Shown here: positions 5,912-9,017 of the stretch, in pieces
Layout: each line of letters opens with the position of its first letter
Numbering within the stretch: position 1 is the first letter of the stretch
Origin: an uncultured Lachnospira sp.
GTDB taxonomy: Bacteria; Bacillota; Clostridia; Lachnospirales; Lachnospiraceae
Direction of reading: 5' to 3'
Length of the DNA: 9,017 bases
Assembly (NCBI GenBank): GCA_934358235.1
Contig: CAKRKK010000090.1
Span: forward strand, 1-9,017
Notes under the pieces: generated by a model
What the model was told of the DNA's origin: nothing
The model's database searches: none
Seen by the model: the letters and a program-made list of their open reading frames with translations, nothing else
Position numbers and translations under genes: made by a program

Positions 5912-6526
5912 TTAATTGTTACCTGCCGCTAGATTAATAATCAGTCTTACTTCTCCAACTCCTATTTTAAGACTTTTCGCAATATCTACATCCCTGCAGC
6001 CCTTTGTATAAAGCTTGATTATCTTTTCATTCGTAGAAAGTGACTTATCCTGTATCACATCCTCTATATCAGATATAGCTGATAGCGGCTGTTCTTTTAC
6101 GTTCTGTCTTGGCTGCTTCTTATCTGCATAAGCCTGTGTCTGGTTTATTCTTGCCACATTTACATCTTTAACAGTAGTCTTGATTTCTTTATCTTTTTCA
6201 TTAAGCATATCATACATAAACATAACCTCGTTATGATTACGGTTTATCTCCTTTAGCACCCCATCTGCATACTCATTCATTTCGAGTATTTTGGTGTTGG
6301 AGATTTTATCAAGCCTTGCCTCTGTTTTATCCTCTATATCCTGCATCTTTTTTTCTATTATGCTGTCTATTGTCTGTGATACCTGGCTTACCTGACTTGC
6401 GGCATCATAATCTGAAACAGCAGCAGTTGTATCAGCTTCACTATTATCACTGGTTATGCCAAGTATAATGCCACCAATAACACATATTATTCCTATTATT
6501 AAAAGTACAATTTCTACTGTTCCCAT
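5912..6526 (-). CDS. DUF6115-like protein: membrane anchor, coiled coil and C-terminal HTH
   Basis: The 204-residue product starts with one membrane segment (about 4-24, VEIVLLIIGIICVIGGIILG), so the rest is probably cytoplasmic or outside depending on topology. Next comes a charged, heptad-like helical region (about 48-122, with SQTIDSIIEKKMQDIEDKTEARL), a polar linker, and a C-terminal helix-turn-helix-like segment (about 165-198, NEKIIKLYTKGCRDVDIAKS and then LKIGVGEVRLIINL). This plan matches the DUF6115 family found in Firmicutes flagellar clusters, for which I know no established function. The HTH suggests either DNA contact or a protein-binding helix pair. The ATG at 6526 has GAGG with a 7-nt spacer. 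The neighbours are a 105-residue unknown protein (42 nt upstream) and the LysM-like protein (17 nt downstream), so a role in flagellar or envelope function is inference from context. Confidence 0.75.
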   Translation of the reverse strand: MGTVEIVLLIIGIICVIGGIILGITSDNSEADTTAAVSDYDAASQVSQVSQTIDSIIEKKMQDIEDKTEARLDKISNTKILEMNEYADGVLKEINRNHNEVMFMYDMLNEKDKEIKTTVKDVNVARINQTQAYADKKQPRQNVKEQPLSAISDIEDVIQDKSLSTNEKIIKLYTKGCRDVDIAKSLKIGVGEVRLIINLAAGNN

Positions 6527-6568
6527 TATATTTCCTCATCTGCCATACATCTGTAGCTTCATATGCAC

Positions 6569-6886
6569 TCATATCTTTACATCAAAGTCAGCATATGGAT
6601 ATTCTTTTCCTTTTATAGTTACTTTTCCATCTGATGCCTGCTTTTTATTCTTATTATGTTCTGAGTGATATTCATTATCGCTCTTATCCTTAGCATCAAA
6701 CTTTCTCTGCCTGTTATCAGCATTATCCTTATGATTAACCTGTTCAGACCTGATATCCGCTTCCTTCTGTGACTGTGCCACCATAGTCTGCTGCTCAGCC
6801 ATAGGTTTAGCATCCTCACCATGCCTTATCTGTGCTACCGTATTCTGCTGTTGTATCATACCGAATTCTGTTGGCCTAACTATCAT
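6569..6886 (-). CDS. Uncharacterised 105-residue hydrophilic protein of the flagellar cluster
   Basis: I recognise no named domain. The protein has no membrane segment or signal peptide. It begins MIVRPTEFGMIQQQNTVAQI, with hydrophobic positions spaced as in an amphipathic helix. The middle (about 21-85) is very polar, rich in Gln, Lys, Asp and Asn and probably helical or disordered. It ends with a compact strand-like motif, VTIKGKEYPYADFDVKI (89-105). The start is the ATG at 6886, 6 nt after GGAG; an in-frame TTG at 6898 overlaps that site and is rejected. It lies 18 nt after the FapA-family gene and 42 nt before the DUF6115-like gene, so it is cotranscribed with them. From memory, small proteins of this style occupy this slot in other Lachnospiraceae motility clusters; a flagellar accessory or chaperone-like role is speculation. 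Confidence 0.7.
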   Translation of the reverse strand: MIVRPTEFGMIQQQNTVAQIRHGEDAKPMAEQQTMVAQSQKEADIRSEQVNHKDNADNRQRKFDAKDKSDNEYHSEHNKNKKQASDGKVTIKGKEYPYADFDVKI

Positions 6887-6904
6887 AATGCTCTCCAATT
6901 CCGC

Positions 6905-8497
6905 TTATAATGGCAAACTTCTAATATCTCCGCCTTCTTTTCTAAACTGGCAGTAGTCGTACTTGTCCTTCAGGAACATACAGACATCGCCAAACATAAG
7001 CTTGGTTCCTACATATGCTGTGTTTGATACCTTTATACAGGCATTCTTTTCTTCGCTTATACTCGTTTTAAGCTCTTCATATTCCTTTTTCTCAGCATTA
7101 AGCTCCTGATCTATAACAAGAAGATTTCTCATGGTTTTAGATAACATTTCCTGTTTTTCCTTATCAAGTGTTCCTTCTAAATCCTGCTTCTTTCTTAATG
7201 CCGTCATAAGCTGTGTTAACTGTATTTTATTGTTTCCTTTTATGCTTAAATCCTTTTTTAATTCATCCATACGCTTTTTCATCGTTGGATTAACTCCGAC
7301 ACCAACTATCGTTGAAGTTCCCATTTCATTACCAATAGTCTTAGCCTGGATAAGAGAGGTTGCTTTAACTTCCCCGCCTATTATAAGACCTTTTTTACCA
7401 TTCGCATTTACAGAGCCCTTCGCAACAACCTTCGAATGTAATATCGAATCAGCCTCTATATTACCTCCAGCCTCAACAGAGCTCGCTCCTTCAATAAACT
7501 TTGAAACGATATTGCCTCCTGCCTTTATAATGGCCTTATTCATGCCCTGTACTCCTCTGTTAAAGGTAATATTGCCTCCTGCTATTACAGTTGCACCCTC
7601 AACAACTCCCTGTACAACAACATCACCCTTTGCCTTAACACTAAAGCCTGCAAGTATGTTGCCTTTAACCATGACATCGCCATCATAATTTATGTCGCCT
7701 GTGGAATTATCTACATCAACAAGCTCTAACACATTGGACACAAACACCTTATCATTTTCAAGAATAACATGTCCATTAACCTTACTCACAAGCTGTCTGC
7801 CATCCTCTGATATAACAAGGTCACGTCCGAATCTGAATATAACATGTTTGACTTTATCAGCATTAACATTCTTGCCAAACACATCTATACCAGCCTCTCC
7901 TACTTCTTCTGGATGAAGTACAGCAACAACATCTCCTGCCTTAACGTGATTCACATTCTCTAAGGAATGGAAATCAACTGTACCATCATCATTCATCTTA
8001 GGTCTTGGCTTTAAATCCTGGTTAAACTTATACTCTATATAACCATCCTTACCATTGACTGGCTGTTTACCATTGGCAACAATATATGTCCTGCCATAGC
8101 ATCTTTCCTTTATAAATGTATCAATAGCACTCTCATCAATTCCATACTTTATTCCCATATGACTTAAATCCTGCACTATTTCGTTTTTGTCTAACTTAGA
8201 ACCTTCCATAAACGGTGGATAAAAACAAGCCTCCACCCTCATATAATCATGGCTTAATCTGTAATCACCAAATTCGCCATATGCTAATTGTGTTTCATCT
8301 GAAACCTTAAGTGTTACCTCATTACTGGCACCTTTTTTAATGGCATCCATAAGCTTAACACTATCGCAATCAATCTTCTTTTTGTCTATATAATACATAA
8401 CATCATCAATCGACGCTGCATCATACCCCTGTTTAGGTGGGTAAACTGTTATATACAGACCATCCTCCTTAGAGGAAAACTGAAAATACCCCGACAT
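6905..8497 (-). CDS. FapA-family (DUF342) flagellar assembly protein
   Basis: The product has 530 residues from the chosen start. The N-terminal half (about 1-240) is the FapA N-terminal domain, ending with the family's characteristic segments: NGKDGYIEYKF (148-158) and VKAGDVVAVLHPEEVGEAG followed by IDVFGKNV (185-211). About 255-400 is a right-handed beta-helix with repeated VKAGGNI/VVAKGSV-type rungs. About 405-485 is a charged coiled coil, then a short C-terminal strand region. In Vibrio, FapA is needed for flagellar assembly and is reported at the cell pole; the role in Firmicutes is not settled. The open frame reaches a GTG at 8548 that overlaps the sigma-factor stop by one base, but it has no ribosome binding site. 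I chose the ATG at 8497 because the family start (M..GYFQ) falls there and AAGGA lies just upstream, although only 3 nt away; the ATG at 8512 is an alternative. It lies directly after the flagellar sigma-factor gene. Confidence 0.9.
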   Translation of the reverse strand: MSGYFQFSSKEDGLYITVYPPKQGYDAASIDDVMYYIDKKKIDCDSVKLMDAIKKGASNEVTLKVSDETQLAYGEFGDYRLSHDYMRVEACFYPPFMEGSKLDKNEIVQDLSHMGIKYGIDESAIDTFIKERCYGRTYIVANGKQPVNGKDGYIEYKFNQDLKPRPKMNDDGTVDFHSLENVNHVKAGDVVAVLHPEEVGEAGIDVFGKNVNADKVKHVIFRFGRDLVISEDGRQLVSKVNGHVILENDKVFVSNVLELVDVDNSTGDINYDGDVMVKGNILAGFSVKAKGDVVVQGVVEGATVIAGGNITFNRGVQGMNKAIIKAGGNIVSKFIEGASSVEAGGNIEADSILHSKVVAKGSVNANGKKGLIIGGEVKATSLIQAKTIGNEMGTSTIVGVGVNPTMKKRMDELKKDLSIKGNNKIQLTQLMTALRKKQDLEGTLDKEKQEMLSKTMRNLLVIDQELNAEKKEYEELKTSISEEKNACIKVSNTAYVGTKLMFGDVCMFLKDKYDYCQFRKEGGDIRSLPL

Positions 8498-8547
8498 ACA
8501 TCCTTCAATCATCTGCAACCCACTTTCTGCCCTGACATATGTATACA

Positions 8548-9017
8548 CTATGCCGGGAACATATAATCACCCATTATTTTTTTCATCTTATTAAGAGCCT
8601 TTGTATGAAGCTGTGATACCCTTGATTCCGATACCTCCAAGGTCATACTTATCTCTTTAAGTGTCATATCCTCATAATAATATAACACTATTACGCTTCT
8701 TTCCTTCTCTGTAAGCGTATCTATAGCTTCTATAAGCTTTTTTCTTGTTTCTTCCTTTTCCGCAACTGTTTCTGGCTGGTCAAAATGGGAATTACTGACA
8801 TTCTCCATCTTTACCTCACTTCCAGCCTCGGTATATTCTTCAAGTGATATCAGGTTTGATGATTTCATCTGTCCCTGCCATTCACTCAGCTCATCAACTG
8901 ATATGCCTATCTCCCCAGCAAGTTCTTCATCTGTGGCTGGCCTGCCGCTATCTGCACCAAGCTTTGCCATTGCAGCATCTATTCTCTTTTGCTTCTGCCT
9001 TAAGGACCTTGGTATCC
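8548..9017 (-). CDS. fliA: Flagellar RNA polymerase sigma factor (sigma-28, FliA/WhiG family), C-terminal part
   Basis: Sigma-28 directs RNA polymerase to late flagellar and chemotaxis promoters. The window holds the last 156 codons; regions 1.2 and 2, with the -10-binding helices, lie beyond position 9017. The visible part starts IPRSLRQKQKRIDAAMAKLG, the region-3 entry typical of FliA (W-x-PRS-x-R-x-K). Next are GRPATDEELAGEIGISVDEL (region 3) and, after a variable linker, region 4: LIEAIDTLTEKERSVIVLYY, then YEDMTLKEISMTLEVSESRV and SQLHTKALNKMK, whose helix-turn-helix (LKEISMTLEVSESRVSQLH) reads the -35 element. The protein ends MFPA at TAG 8550-8548. An internal Met at 8970 opens a shorter frame but is not the start. 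FapA follows with little or no gap, so the two are probably cotranscribed and perhaps translationally coupled. Confidence 0.93.
   Translation of the reverse strand, partial: IPRSLRQKQKRIDAAMAKLGADSGRPATDEELAGEIGISVDELSEWQGQMKSSNLISLEEYTEAGSEVKMENVSNSHFDQPETVAEKEETRKKLIEAIDTLTEKERSVIVLYYYEDMTLKEISMTLEVSESRVSQLHTKALNKMKKIMGDYMFPA

Noticed and set aside
7131..7688. Plus-strand open frame of 185 codons opposite the FapA gene
   Set aside because: It is a shadow of the repetitive FapA beta-helix on the other strand, with no start signal and no recognised domain.
8498..8548. GTG start of FapA overlapping the sigma-factor stop codon
   Set aside because: There is no ribosome binding site at a workable distance, and the family's usual N-terminus begins at the ATG at 8497; translational coupling keeps it possible.

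Overview
This AT-rich window reads as chromosomal DNA from an anaerobic, flagellated Firmicute, most likely a member of the Lachnospiraceae (Roseburia/Lachnospira-like). The reasons are the gene order (a FliA-type sigma factor, a FapA/DUF342 protein, small flagellar-cluster proteins, then rpsB-tsf and pyrH), the strong GGAGG-type ribosome binding sites and the protein families present. The species call is inference. Every gene I accept lies on the minus strand, so transcription runs from high to low coordinates. I see no tRNA, rRNA, CRISPR array, insertion sequence or phage gene.

Positions 9017 to 5355 hold the tail of a motility operon: the C-terminal part of a flagellar sigma factor (sigma-28/FliA), a FapA-family beta-helix protein, an uncharacterised 105-residue hydrophilic protein, a DUF6115-like membrane/coiled-coil/HTH protein, and a membrane-anchored protein that ends in a LysM-like domain of MltG type but has no transglycosylase domain. 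Spacing is tight (17 to about 50 nt), so they are probably cotranscribed. I find no convincing terminator after the last gene.

Positions 5313 to 3187 hold the translation unit: a strong promoter, a structured rpsB leader, rpsB (ribosomal protein S2), a terminator-like hairpin between rpsB and tsf, tsf (EF-Ts, with an insertion of about 60 residues), and a strong terminator.

Positions 3083 to 1097 hold a single-gene unit for a methyl-accepting chemotaxis protein. It has a good promoter, a leader of about 190 nt that contains a 29-codon ORF with its own ribosome binding site, and its own terminator. Positions 1098 to 1 hold a bactofilin gene with its own promoter, followed after 46 nt by the start of pyrH (UMP kinase), cut by the window edge.

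The chemoreceptor and bactofilin genes therefore interrupt the usually contiguous rpsB-tsf-pyrH cluster, and pyrH appears to be driven from the bactofilin promoter. The three promoters I can read (rpsB, chemoreceptor, bactofilin) share one architecture: a -35 box, a 17-nt spacer and a perfect TATAAT preceded by an extended TGn. I cannot claim a wholly new system. The best leads are the non-catalytic MltG-like protein with its small neighbours, the leader ORF upstream of the chemoreceptor, the EF-Ts insertion and the unusual wiring of pyrH.
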